Below are positions 11,483 through 22,646 of a stretch of DNA of 64,000 bases, piece after piece. Location of the stretch: the NCBI GenBank assembly GCA_963281255.1, contig OY725490.1, positions 3,162,001-3,226,000 of the forward strand, read 5' to 3'. The notes below the pieces were generated by a model. It searched no databases and was not told the origin of the DNA. It worked only from the letters and a program-made list of their open reading frames with translations. Within the stretch, counting starts at the first letter, position 1, and the number at the start of each line of letters is the position of its first letter. Source of the stretch: Aphrocallistes beatrix (lineage: Eukaryota; Porifera; Hexactinellida; Sceptrulophora; Aphrocallistidae). A program made the position numbers and the translations under genes.

Positions 11483-13779
11483 ATGGCTCTACTCAGCGGC
11501 AAACTCACTCCCATCAAACTCAACTTCTCGGACGACGCTAACGACGGAGAAGATTTAGGCATCCTAACACCCGACAATTCCTTCCTCCACCTGTCTCCAA
11601 GCATCATGACCCCCAACGCCTCCACTGACTTCCCCCTGTCCGCCTCTACACACGGCTCTTCAGTGGGAGGGGAGAAGAAGGGCAGGCCGGGCAGACGGAG
11701 ATCTAGCGCGTTGGGGAGTTGCATCACTCCTCCCTCTAAGCACAGACGCACCACCAGACAGCTGAAGAGCGAAGCAAGACGCTACTCACAGTCCCCCACT
11801 GTCGAGATAGAGAAAGGTAGGTCTTTCTTCATGCTAGTACTACGTAGAGTATACTTATCTATCTGCATTGCATTACTTCCGTACTCTTGTTAGTGCAGTT
11901 CCTAAGAGACCTTATGGCATGTGTATTATGTCCATCTTACCTCGGGTTGTTGCGTGAACCTGCGAAAAGTAGCAGTCTAACTTCACCAAGGCACGTCGCC
12001 AAGATTTTTCCATCTAGGAGGGTATAGAGAGTCCCCAGGAGGGAAAGCCCACAAAGTAGATTTACTGATGGGGGCGCAACACCCAGTTGGGGGTCTGGGG
12101 GAGCGCTGTAAGCCCCCAGTGGGTCCCGGGAGCAAAGCCCTTGGAAGCTGACAGTATTTATCTCAAACTATGCTCAGATCCGAAAATTTGGATAAAATAA
12201 ATGTAAAATCTTTCAAAAATGTAGTTTATTGAATCCTGATGGAGGTACGAAATGCTAGAAACTAGAAACAAATTTTTGCCCCGGCAGTAGCTAGGAAAAG
12301 AGGATTCACAAACTGGCGCGTGCTACAATTTAGACAAGAATAAATATCGGGGGGGGGGAGGGGGTTCACCTTTGAATTAAAGGTGTTAAATATGAATACC
12401 ATATACCGATAGTCGAATTTTTATCAGTAGAGTAGGTCGAATCCTGTGCTTGCCCCCATATATAAAAAAGCTAGAACATTTTATGATATTAAAGTATAGG
12501 TACAAAGTACGTATGCAATATTGACTAATATCTAAGTTGACTAATTCACGAATTATAAATGAACTACTCAAAATTTGAAACTAAAATAATTAAAGAAATA
12601 CTATTTTGATATTTCGCTTAGGGACTGAGCAATGTTAGAGGTATATAACATGAGCAACCTTTTAACCACTTTTGGGCATAGAATCTGCACTAATGTTTGA
12701 GATTTTGAACAATTCATTAATTGAATAATTCATAATTCTTCATCATCTTTCAATGAATTAGTCAACTTAGACTAATATAGTAAAACTTATTTAGTATTAG
12801 CTTCTTTGTGTGGGAATTATTTCGTCCTTCCAAAAGTGACCCGATTAACCGGTGGCTCTATTAAGCGGAGTATGCTGCACTTATTTTATCATAGATTTAC
12901 TTGTATGTAACTTCTCACTGATGCAGGTAGCTTCATAGCAGACGAGTCTCCTATCAATGGCAACAGCACTCCCAACACTCCTCCCTCCTCTTCTCAGAAA
13001 CTCGGCACAGACATGTGCCAGCTGTGTCTGTTCGAACAACCGCAGACACCCAACACTCTCCTCAAGAAGTCGCAGGAGCGACAGGAGAGCAGCAGCTGTG
13101 GCAGTCAGAGTCAGAGTGGCAGCAGCGACAATCTCGTGTTCACCACTCCCACCGGCTACAACATCGCTACTAGCCAGCAGGAGGAGACAGACTGCGCCTT
13201 TGACAAGTTCCCTATCAGGTAGCGATGTCTCCCTCACTTATGATTCACTGTACATGCGAATCCTATGTGTATAATACTGTATTACGTACTTCAATGGACC
13301 TCTTAATAACATTAGTTTGGCCTTGACAACGTTGATGACATCACGTATTTCGAAATTTCCGAGATGGTCTGTTGTTTATGATTTACACAAGATCACTCCT
13401 TAGTTCGCTGAAATCAAAATCTCGGAATCGGTTGCAGGCCGCATTCAGTGACACTCGAGTGATGCACCGCAGACCTTCTGCTCGGAACATCAACCCGTTT
13501 ACCCCCGCCCCGGTCACTTACCCCCGAAAGCACAGCTCCACCGCTCTTCAGTCCAGCCTGCACCAACTGAGCTCCCACCGGGAGAGAGGCCTCCAGAAGG
13601 GAGACGACTGTCTCAGTTCCACCTTCACGGAGAGAGTGGAGAGAAGGGACTCCACCAGCTCTGAGTCCGGTTCCAACCCTAAGCGGCTAGTGCTGCGGGA
13701 CAGCAACATATCCAGGTACAAGAAGGAGTTCCATGAAGAGGCTCTCATCGGACAGGGAGAGTTCAGTTCTGTCTATAAG
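11483..13779 (+). CDS. WEE1: WEE1-type kinase, exons 1-3 (regulatory N-terminus and start of kinase domain)
   Basis: Exon 1 is 11483-11816 (donor AAAG|GTAGGT) and exon 2 is 12927-13218 (acceptor TGATGCAG, donor ATCAG|GTAGCG). Exon 3 ends at 13779 (TATAAG|GTACGT). Family hallmarks are LFEQPQTPNTLLKKS (compare the TPxTPKxLL motif of vertebrate WEE1), INPFTP, and RYKKEFHEEALIGQGEFSSVYK split over the end of exon 3, which contains the glycine-rich loop. WEE1 phosphorylates the inhibitory Tyr of Cdk1 in the nucleus to hold G2. The start of exon 3 is unsettled: the good acceptor GGTTGCAG (exon at 13438) is out of phase with exon 2, whereas a weaker AG giving a start at 13392 keeps the frame. The N-terminus has several SP/TP sites expected of a CDK- and Plk-regulated segment. 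Confidence 0.85.
11817..12926. other. WEE1 intron 1
   Basis: About 1.1 kb with GT...AG edges. It contains a GC-rich patch at about 12030-12160 (short blocks such as GGGGGTCTGGGGG) that recurs in part near 27590-27640, and a poly-G tract at 12349-12363. A pogo-like motif (AACCGGTGGCTC...TTAAGCGGAG) lies near 12845-12870. No gene is seen. Confidence 0.6.
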
Positions 13780-14057
13780 GTACGTCTTTAATTATATATT
13801 TGCAGCCGTTTTAGTACTATTGCCAATGGAAAAAGTTTATAGCGTACGGATCCTTTTGTCCATTGGCGATACATATTTTCACACTTATGATTGATAATTT
13901 AATAGAGCTGCACTATCGGTCTGTCGACCGGGATTTTTAATTTTATGTATTAAGGAAGCATAATTTCCCCGTTTGAATACGAGCGTGAAGTATTCGACTG
14001 AGCACAGTTTGAGTAAAAATTTAATCAACTTCCCATTATCAGATTTGAATAAATCTG

Positions 14058-14171
14058 GTACCATTCGAGAGAGGAATATTAGTGCTCTCTTTCATTCGGC
14101 ATAATACATTTTAAAATTTAAAAGTTTATTATATTGAAAGAGAGCACTAATCCTCCTCTTTCGAATGGTAC
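14058..14171. repeat. Hairpin repeat in WEE1 intron 3
   Basis: Inverted arms of about 37 bp (GTACCATTCGAGAGAGGA... and its complement near 14135-14171) around a ~40-bp AT-rich loop. It looks like a small MITE. No target duplication is resolved. Confidence 0.7.
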
Positions 14172-15038
14172 GCTCGTGATTGACAAGCAGATTTATTATG
14201 TTGGCAATACATGCATACACAGTGCATCTAAATATTATGATTACAAGCGCGGCTAGCGAACACTTTGTGTCTGCAGAGTCGTCTGTGGATCTGGAAATAT
14301 CAACGAATTCAGAAGTGCAACGAGTGCCAAAGATAGTAACTAATCCATTTCAAATTTGCTTACTTTATGAATCTATTGTAAAAATTAAATTAACGATATA
14401 AATTCGAAAATACGATATTTGGAATCTACACCCTTACAAACAACAGGTCAACGGTTGAAAGCTAGTTTCTAGCATATTGTTGAGATTTGTTTACTTTATC
14501 TACAAGGGTTGTCCGAAAAGTTAACTAATTTGAATATTTCCTCGTTCACAATGCTACTCTATTAATTCGGTATAATTCTAGTTTTTAATGTTCGCTAACT
14601 ATGCAATTCATTTTGGGCCAATTGATGAACTTTTCAGCTAAGTAATGATAATTTACTATTTTTTATTTTGCTCATTTTACCACTTGCCACAAAGTGGCAC
14701 ACTTTAGGCTTTGGGAGCTTCTATTGCATAAAGGTGAAGCATGGCCTACTTAATACACGGCCGTGTATGTCACCTAGAAGGCCAGTTTTAACACAATCAA
14801 AATTTAATTTGACTGATACCGATAATACCATATACGTACGAACATCGTATCAGAGTTTGCAATTCAGCTATCCAAAAGTTGATATGTCATCATGTAATTG
14901 CGCAATAGGCTCTTTTTAGAGCGAAAATGCTGCTATTCTAGCTCATTTTGAACATCGTTATCTGCATTTCTACTGCTTGATATTTTGATAGAACAACAAT
15001 AAGAAGGCCTTAATCCAAAAATCTGAAAATCTTTATCT

Positions 15039-15401
15039 CAGTTGCTATGGAAGCAAAATAATTGAATGTTTAAGCCATAACTCAAAAAGTATAGATCGTA
15101 GACACTAAGAAATTTTACCATTCAATTCTCAAGCTCCTACTTCCTATATGAAAATAATTCTGTTCACGTGTTTATCTTAATATTAGCTTAGTTATCTGGG
15201 ATTTTGTCACATCTATTACTTCTCTATAGATCGTGTTAAAATCCTAGAAAACGCAGAGAATATTGAAAATAAACACGTGAGCAGTATTATTATCATATAG
15301 GAAGTAATAGCTTGCGGATTGAATGGTATAATTTAGTGTCTACGATCTATACCTTTTGAGTTATGGTTTAAACATTCAATTTTTTGCTTCCATAGCAACT
15401 G
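15039..15401. mobile_element. Foldback element in WEE1 intron 3
   Basis: Starts CAGTTGCTATGGAAGCAAAA and ends with its near complement. The arms of about 150 bp share blocks CATAACTCAAAA, GTCTACGATC and CACGTG. The GTTGCTATGG end resembles the inner part of the foldback family at 25812-26154 and 28.1-28.5 kb. It is non-coding. Confidence 0.75.
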
Positions 15402-15949
15402 ACTCCTTGTATATTTTGTAACCAGAAGTAAACAAATAATTTACATATAGATTCGAAAATATGATATTCGAAATCTACACCCCTAAAAACCTTAGATAAG
15501 GTGTTGAAAGCTAGTCTCTAGCTTAATTTTAGAAATTGTTTGCTTTATGTACATATATATTGTTAACTAAAACAATCAAAATGTTTATCATATCATCTCG
15601 AAAATAGGATATTCGGATTCGATCCCCCAAAAGCCCCCAGGTCCCCCCCCCCCAGGTTGGAAACTAGTGTCTAGCATATTTTTCACAATTCGTCAAAATG
15701 TTTCAAAATTTCGCCTATTAGATTTTCGAACTTGTTGACTCGTCATTTGACACCTACATGTCAATTTTCATATCCCTACTACTTGCCAATCCTTCAATCA
15801 ATTTGGACAAACAAACAAACAAACGAAAAATCATTTTTATATGTAAGATTATTATTATTTGTTAGTGTACGTTTGCTGTTGCTAAAGACTAATTATTTAC
15901 TTCGGTAATTTCATAAGTACTGATCCGTTATCTGAATTCAAGGTAGTGG

Positions 15950-16720
15950 AAATGAATATTCTCGATTTGTAGATCGTATTCCTTTGGGGATCAGCATTCA
16001 ATTTGCATGTTGGGTTGTTGTGTTAGGACAATTTATGTGATTGCCACACAGCTACATTTGATTTATGACAATGTATACATCGGTTTAGGTTAGTGTCGAA
16101 AATTTAAAATCTCCCAGCTCCCCATTGAAAATGGCTTTAAAATGAATTTGGTGATAAAGTTTTTTAAATCGTGGAATAAGATCATTACAAGGCAAATAAT
16201 TAAGATCCAATGTAAAGAAGTAAACGGGAGTTGTTCAAGAGAATAGTTTGTGATAAAAAGATATTATGCAGCTTTATACGTCGTGGATTTTTCCAAATTT
16301 TCGCCCCTTAAAAGGTTGGATAAAGTGGATAGAATGATTCATTCCTCCTGGCTAAACCTTTGCTTCAAATAAGTCAATTTTTATGCTTTTGGATTCGTAG
16401 AATTTGATGGCGGAATCAGTTTTAATCTAAATTTGCTCAAAAATGAAATACACCCTTCGGGAACCCAAATATCACGTTCAAAGGCACTACCCTATCCTTA
16501 CTATTATAAAGGTCGAGGAAAAGGGATAATTTCGATTTGTCCATTGCATTCCTTAGGCTTAGGGGATCAGTTTTCTGTTTGCATATAGAGTTGTTGTATT
16601 CAGACGATTCTTGTATCCGATTTAATAGATCAGTTTAAACGGATCATTAATGAAATGACCTAAGTAGGTTCCCCCTAAAACCTCAGGTACATAAGTAGTA
16701 TCTACCTTTTTGCTAAATCC
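15950..16720. repeat. Dispersed repeat D
   Basis: This sequence matches 38830-39375 in order (blocks AATCGTGGAATAAGATCATT, AAGTAAACGGGAG, CCATTGAAAATGGCTT). Its right part matches about 4020-4330 (TCAGTTTTAATCTAAATTTG-type block and AATGAAATGACCTAAGTAG). It is non-coding. A TCCTTACTATTATAAAG motif near 16493 is like a Helitron 5' end. Confidence 0.7.
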
Positions 16721-16934
16721 AGATAATTCAGATTTGATTTATATCTTATTATTTTATTATATTCGTTATTCTTTACGAATTCTATTTCAAGAAGAAATAT
16801 AATTGAGGAGTGGTATACTGTCTATACACACTGCATTGCTGTGTAGCACTATCGCTCCTATCCTGTAACGTCATTCCACTGTCTGTGGAAGTAATCCTAA
16901 ACTACCATCTAATTCAAAAGATATCCTAAATAGG

Positions 16935-17116
16935 AGAATTCTAGAATGTTCTAGCACTGAATTACACAATACGATAATGACATTGTAATCCAATAATAGA
17001 ACTTTCTCCTAAGAAAAGAACTTTCTAGTTTTCTGGTTGTTGAATGAACTCGCATAATAATTGTTCTAGAATATTCCAGAGTTACTCTACACTACTCCTT
17101 TTGTTGCATATATATA
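16935..17116 (+). promoter_or_regulatory. HSP70 promoter with three heat-shock-element clusters and TATA box
   Basis: Alternating GAA/TTC units with 2-bp spacing, the HSF1 binding pattern, occur three times: TTCTAGAATGTTC at 16939-16951, GAAAAGAACTTTC continuing to TTTTC at 17013-17033 (with GAACTTTC at 16999-17006), and TTCTAGAATATTCCAGA at 17064-17079... plus a TATATATA run at 17109-17116. The 5' UTR then runs about 95 bp to the ATG. This arrangement predicts a strongly stress-inducible gene. Confidence 0.9.
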
Positions 17117-17214
17117 TCGCTATAGGATTTTCATAGTAATTATTAGCAAACAAATTCAAACTTGAAACTCATTTCGAAGTCAATCACAACTCTACATTTC
17201 AGCGAATTAGAAAC

Positions 17215-19218
17215 ATGACAGCAGTCGGTATTGACCTCGGTACCACCTACTCTTGTGTGGGAATATTCCAGCATGGAAAAGTAGAAATTATCGCAAACGA
17301 TCAAGGAAACCGCACCACCCCCAGCTACGTAGCCTTCAACGACACGGAGAGACTGATCGGAGACGCGGCCAAGAACCAAGTCGCCATGAACCCTTCAAAC
17401 ACTGTGTTCGATGCGAAGCGCCTGATCGGACGTCGCTACGACGACCCCATCGTCCATTCCGACATGAAGCACTGGCCGTTCGATATCATCAACGAAGCTG
17501 GTCGGCCCAAGATCCAAGTGGAGTACAAGGGCGAGAAGAAGAACTTCTACGCCGAGGAGATCTCCAGCATGGTCCTGCTGAAGATGAAGGAGACAGCGGA
17601 GGCCTACCTCGGCAAGACCGTCTCGGACGCGGTGGTGACAGTGCCCGCTTACTTCAACGACGCACAGCGACAAGCTACGAAAGACGCCGGAATCATATCT
17701 GGCCTGAACGTGCTTAGGATCATCAACGAACCGACTGCGGCCGCTATCGCCTACGGGCTGGACAAGAAGACCGGTGGGGAGAGAAACGTACTCATCTTCG
17801 ACCTGGGTGGCGGGACCTTCGACGTCTCAGTTCTCGCAATCGATGAGGGAATCTTCGAAGTGAAGAGCACAGCTGGTGACACCCACTTGGGCGGAGAGGA
17901 CTTCGACAATCGAATGGTGAACCATTTCGTAGGCGAGTTCAAGCGCAAGAACAAGAAGGACCTCTCCACCAACAAGCGCTCCTTACGTCGTCTCAGGACG
18001 GCTTGCGAACGCTCCAAACGAACTCTCTCGCACAGCGCTCAAGCTAACATCGAGATTGACTCGCTTTTCGAAGGGATCGACTTCTACACTAGCATCACGC
18101 GGGCACGCTTCGAGGAGCTGAACCAGGACCTGTTCAGAGGGACGCTGGAGCCGGTGGAGAAGGCGCTCAGAGACGCGGGCCTAGGCAAGGGAGAGATCCA
18201 CGATATCGTGCTGGTAGGAGGCTCCACTCGCATTCCTAAGATCCAGAAACTGCTCCAGGACTTCTTCAACGGGAAGGAACTGAACAGAAGTATCAACCCT
18301 GACGAGGCAGTGGCCTACGGCGCGGCTGTCCAGGCGGCCATCTTGAGGGGAGACACCTCTGAAGTGGTGCAAGACGTGCTTCTCATCGACGTAGCTCCGC
18401 TCTCACTCGGCATCGAGACTGCAGGCGGCGTCATGACCAACCTTATCAAGCGCAACACCACCATTCCCACCAAGCAGCAGAACACGTTCACCACCTACTC
18501 GGACAACCAGCCGGCCGTCACCATCCAAGTGTTCGAAGGAGAGCGAGCCATGACGACCGACAACAACTTGCTCGGCAAATTCGATCTGACTGGAATCCCG
18601 CCTGCACCCCGAGGCGTGCCACAGATCGAAGTGACTTTCGACGTTGATGCGAACGGAATCATGAACGTGAGCGCTGTGGACAAGAGCACCAACAAGACGG
18701 AGAAGATCACCATCAAGAACGACAAGAGCCGACTCTCTGACGCGGAGATCAAGCGAATGGTGGACGAGGCAGAGAAGTTCAAAGGTGAAGATGACGCGCA
18801 GCGAGATCGCATCCAAGCCAAGAATGCCCTCGAAAGCTACGCCTTCCAAGCCAAGAGCACGGTAGAGGACGACAAGGTGAAGGACAAAATCACGGAAGAG
18901 GATAAGACCAAGGTGCTGGAGAAAGTGAAGGAAGCGCTCGCCTGGCTCGACTCCAACCAAACCGCGACCAAGGAAGAGTTCGAGTTCCATCAGAAGGACC
19001 TTGAGAAGGAGTGCCAGCCCGTGATGATGAAACTGTACCAATCTGGTGGCGCTCCAGGGGGTGAGGGGATGCCAGGTGGAATGGGAGGGATGCCAGGCGG
19101 AATGGGAGGAATGCCAGGTGGAATGGGAGGGATGCCAGGAGGAATGGGAGGGATGCCCGGCAACATGCCTGGCAGCGCTGGGGCTGGAGGCAGTACAACC
19201 ATCGATGAAGTGGACTAA
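17215..19218 (+). CDS. HSP70: Cytosolic heat-shock protein 70 (intronless, inducible type)
   Basis: A 667-residue chaperone of usual length. The nucleotide-binding domain shows [14 protein letters not shown] at the start, [12 protein letters not shown] at about 195-206 and [13 protein letters not shown] at about 335-347. The substrate-binding domain and helical lid follow, then a C-terminal tail of five GGMP-type repeats. The tail ends TTIDEVD; the family norm is IEEVD, the site bound by TPR co-chaperones such as HOP and CHIP, so one acidic residue is changed conservatively. The frame has no introns, as expected of heat-inducible HSP70 genes, and its base composition is GC-richer than the surroundings. 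It lies in the same orientation within WEE1 intron 3. Long antisense frames over it are coding shadows. Confidence 0.98.
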   Translation: MTAVGIDLGTTYSCVGIFQHGKVEIIANDQGNRTTPSYVAFNDTERLIGDAAKNQVAMNPSNTVFDAKRLIGRRYDDPIVHSDMKHWPFDIINEAGRPKIQVEYKGEKKNFYAEEISSMVLLKMKETAEAYLGKTVSDAVVTVPAYFNDAQRQATKDAGIISGLNVLRIINEPTAAAIAYGLDKKTGGERNVLIFDLGGGTFDVSVLAIDEGIFEVKSTAGDTHLGGEDFDNRMVNHFVGEFKRKNKKDLSTNKRSLRRLRTACERSKRTLSHSAQANIEIDSLFEGIDFYTSITRARFEELNQDLFRGTLEPVEKALRDAGLGKGEIHDIVLVGGSTRIPKIQKLLQDFFNGKELNRSINPDEAVAYGAAVQAAILRGDTSEVVQDVLLIDVAPLSLGIETAGGVMTNLIKRNTTIPTKQQNTFTTYSDNQPAVTIQVFEGERAMTTDNNLLGKFDLTGIPPAPRGVPQIEVTFDVDANGIMNVSAVDKSTNKTEKITIKNDKSRLSDAEIKRMVDEAEKFKGEDDAQRDRIQAKNALESYAFQAKSTVEDDKVKDKITEEDKTKVLEKVKEALAWLDSNQTATKEEFEFHQKDLEKECQPVMMKLYQSGGAPGGEGMPGGMGGMPGGMGGMPGGMGGMPGGMGGMPGNMPGSAGAGGSTTIDEVD

Positions 19219-19340
19219 GCTCTGTCCACATTCCTCTACTCCATACCCTACACTACGTATATGCTCTGTTAGGACTAGTCTTGTTTGTTAGGTAGTTTTG
19301 TTTTACTTCTGTATCTTGATACAAGTTTCTCATTAAAGTA

Positions 19341-19346
19341 AATAAA
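19341..19346 (+). promoter_or_regulatory. HSP70 polyadenylation signal
   Basis: AATAAA about 120 bp after the HSP70 stop codon, preceded by an ATTAAA at 19332-19337. Confidence 0.75.
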
Positions 19347-20013
19347 CCTTTAAATTTAATGTCTCAATGAAAGGGTGTTAAACTGGAATGCTACTAGGGT
19401 GGAATATCCTGAGAATCACAATTATTTCTCTGTAAATCTAAGTTGCGCGCTTAAAGTAATTTTTCGTCTAAAATTTTTGACTTATATTCTATATATAAAT
19501 TCAGGGTAGCATACAGACCCTTTAATACGTTCCTACTAATTACTGCACAGAATTCAGACGACTATATTTTATTAAGGAGAGCATAAATTAAATCTAAACC
19601 AGCGATTCTTACCTAGGAGGGTACGCCTTCCTGGGGGTAGGGTGCTTTGGATGCATGATATATGCCCTCTGAATATAACACCCCCCACTCAGTTAAACTC
19701 AATCAATTACGTACTTATTTTGCTGAAGTAGTGTATTTCAATCCGAAAGAAGGAAACCATTAATTATACTATTTTTTCAATTTTTAGCCTTTATTTCATA
19801 TTTATTCCTTTTTTTTGACATTGAGAAGTACTTTAACTTTAACTTTTAACATCGCACTTTTGCAATTGAGTATATAATACATTAGTATATACTAAAGCCA
19901 TGCCCAGCCTCCTAATTAGAATAACCTCACTTGAAAATATTAATTATTCGTACACACAGTTATTACGTAGTATTTGTAAAATGTGTATATAATATACTAC
20001 TTGACATTATAAT

Positions 20014-21466
20014 TTAATTTTGAAACAAACTTTCCAATATGTTATCTTCATCCATGAATTCCTCTACATTGTTCTCCTCCACATTCTTTTCTCTCTCACA
20101 TTTCTTACTTATTATTCGAGATTTCTTTGTCTCTTCCTCTCTTTCTTCCTTTTCCAGTTTCTCCATTATATCCGTTACTATGACTTCCAAAGTTTCAATT
20201 CTCTGCGAATTCAACTGCATTTTGGCATTAGCCTGTTCTATCAGAAATGCGAGGTATTCCTCTTCCACCATTATCTTCCCTTCTCTCCCCAGCGGCACTT
20301 CCATTCCTTGAGTGCTCCGGACTGCTAGCATGATTCTCTTCCCCAGTGACAGCCCTGAGTTCCTATAGCCACATCCCACCACTGCCTAGATGGAGTAGTG
20401 TGGACACAGCCTTAATTAAGCATAAATACACTTAATTTCCAGATACAGTAGAACTCGGTTAGTACGTACCCCTCCGGGAAGCGGAAAAAAGTACGTACTA
20501 TCCGTAAGTACGTACTAACCGAGTTGATATTACATAGGAATCTATATAATAAATGAATTCTGGGAAAGAGAAATGAGTACGTACTAAGCCGAAGTACGTT
20601 GTATCCCGAGCAGGGTATTATACAGCCTTCCAGAGATACGCTCCTAATCTAAAATTTCTAAATTTTCATACGCCTAAATCGCTAAATGACATTATAATAT
20701 TGGGTAAATTGGGTATTTTTCTGAATTTTTACGCTCCTAAACACTTTGCAGCTTAAAATCATACGCCTAAAGGAGCGTCTCGCGCTCCTAGATAATTCCT
20801 TGATCCCGAGTACGTACTAACTGAGTTCTACTGTAGAAACTGCGTCAGAGTAGCAACTTTATTGCCAAATGATAATAAATAGTTCAATCAAGCTAAACTT
20901 ATTACATTACTGTATAGGAGCTACTTTTATTTATTTATAATAATCTAGCAATTCCCTCCCTCTTCCAAATTCATTCGGGTCATCACATTCACTGATCAGG
21001 TCCTATATTTTACTTTCAACTCCATATATCAAATCTAATCAAGCCACACAAAATGTCAAAAAGAAAGAAAGGAACTCACCTTCATCAATGTTTTCGCACA
21101 CTCCACACTAGCACAGCATACATGTAGAATGAGGGGTTCGAACTTGAGTGTAATACTCCTATCCTCTGGAGAGATACCAGTTCGAATCTCGTCTAGAACT
21201 TGCTCAGGAATGCAAGTCTTATGAGAAGTGAATATCCATCTGCAGCTGTGTTTGTCTCCTCCCTTCTCAGAGAATACGATTATCCTACCTGAACAGGAGC
21301 TGGTGGTGTAGAAGTAGGGAGATGCGTTGATTCGTTCTATTAGTGAGGATATGGGAGCGTCTATGCTACCTTTCTTGCTGCGATCTGTATGAGCTAGCGT
21401 CATTTGTTTGCTGTTCATGAACTCCTTATGCATGCTCCTACTGATCTCAGTCTGCCGTGATGCCAT
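20014..21466 (-). CDS. TYW3: TYW3, tRNA wybutosine-synthesizing protein 3 homologue (two exons)
   Basis: Exon 1 is 21466-21080 (129 codons) and exon 2 is 20385-20014, joined in phase 0 across a 694-bp intron with donor AAG|GTGAGT and acceptor CATCTAG|GCA. The ~252-residue product matches the TYW3 length. The conserved SSCSGR (about residues 58-63), the W-x-F-x-SHK segment and GYRNSG near the start of exon 2 are family motifs. The C-terminal third is an acidic/basic helix. TYW3 is an SAM-dependent methyltransferase in wybutosine formation at position 37 of tRNA-Phe. It lies antisense to WEE1, inside its third intron. The intron carries a pogo-type MITE. Confidence 0.93.
20444..20835. mobile_element. 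pogo/Tigger-type MITE in TYW3 intron
   Basis: Ends TA-CAGTAGAACTCGGTTAGTAC and GTACTAACTGAGTTCTACTG-TA form inverted repeats of about 23 bp flanked by TA. Repeated GTACGTAC boxes occur in both arms. TA flanks and CAGT ends are the marks of Tc1/pogo elements. It has no coding capacity. Confidence 0.85.
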
Positions 21467-22000
21467 TATATTTCTGAAATAAATAATTTCATACTTGTGT
21501 AATTAGCATGTCGTACATTAATGACCGCACCTTGAAGAGAATTGGGAACTTCCGTATTGAATAGTTTTATAACGGTATTGCGATTATGAAATAAAATAAT
21601 GTTTATATATTATTCAATACATTATTTGCAAAGATTAAAATTTACTCATTGAGAGGTGACAATGACGTCATGACTCTAGTATTTTAATATTTTTATTGGG
21701 AAATAGTTGCGTAAGTCTATTTTTCTTTAATGCATTTATAAGTAGCTTGATTGAGTTATGGGTGAAAGTAAATTTAAGACAATTCATCCAAAGCAAATCT
21801 GTAATTATTAATACAAGCGCACTTCGTAGCGTGGCCAGCAGTGGTCGACAAATCTGGTGGTTTAGTGGCGCCACCAAAATTTAACGATAAGCCACCAAAT
21901 TTTGTGAAATACTAGCCTATTTGTAGCGGTTTTAGAATTTGGTGGCAAAGTAAATGGTGGTCAAGATAACAACCATCATATTTTGATTTTGTTTAGCACT

Positions 22001-22329
22001 ATTATTATATACTAATTATTATATAATTATTTTATAATTATTATATAATTATTATATAATAATTATATAATTATTATATAATTATCCCGCGGTTGGCTAG
22101 GAATGTTGAAAGTGAAAATGAAAGTACATTGAAAGTGAATTGAAAGTGAAAATGAAAGTGGGGTTTTCTCTATTTATACTTTTGAGACCTAGCCAGGCGA
22201 GGGATATATTATTATATAATAATTATATAATTATTATATAATTATTATATAATTATTATATAATTATTATATAATTATTATATAATTATTGTATAATAAT
22301 TATATAATAATTGTATAATTATTATATAA
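22001..22329. repeat. AT-only palindromic satellite, TAATTATTATA-type
   Basis: Array of overlapping AATTATTATAT units, self-complementary over most of its length. It is interrupted at 22086-22203 by a small terminal-inverted-repeat element. Confidence 0.85.
22086..22203. mobile_element. Small inverted-repeat element with five GAAAGT boxes, copy 1
   Basis: 118 bp. The arms CCCGCGGTTGGCTAGG and CCTAGCCAGGCGAGGG pair imperfectly. The core starts GAATGTTGAAAGTGAAAATG and ends with TTTTCT, CTATTTATAC and TTTGA. It contains five GAAAGT units. Copy 2 (52262-52377) has the same core but other arm bases. Class unknown; no target duplication can be read inside the AT array. Confidence 0.65.
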
Positions 22330-22646
22330 CTCTTCTCTACCGTTCTAGACTTGGAGATATACTATTGTTTTTAAACTTGTCCATTAATAGGAATTATTAT
22401 ATGGAAAAATTTGTATATATCCCCTCTCAAATAAAATGACGTATCATTAAATTTCAAAAATGATACTATTTTTTGTTAATTTATGTTTAATAAAAGCAAA
22501 TTTATTAGGTATTCCTTGTTTAAATATGTGGGTAGAAAAGTTGAATTATTTTAATAGGAAACCTTCCACTCTATCCTATCATCACACAGTCCTACTCTTG
22601 AATATTGATATTTTGCCCGTTCCTTGCCGTTACTTTATTAGACATT

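Noticed and set aside
18403-19231. Long antisense frames over HSP70 (up to 212 codons)
   Set aside because: They mirror the GC-rich codon bias and GGMP repeats of HSP70 and have no family of their own.
20014-20328. Plus-strand frames of 90-102 codons
   Set aside because: They are shadows of TYW3 exon 2 on the other strand.
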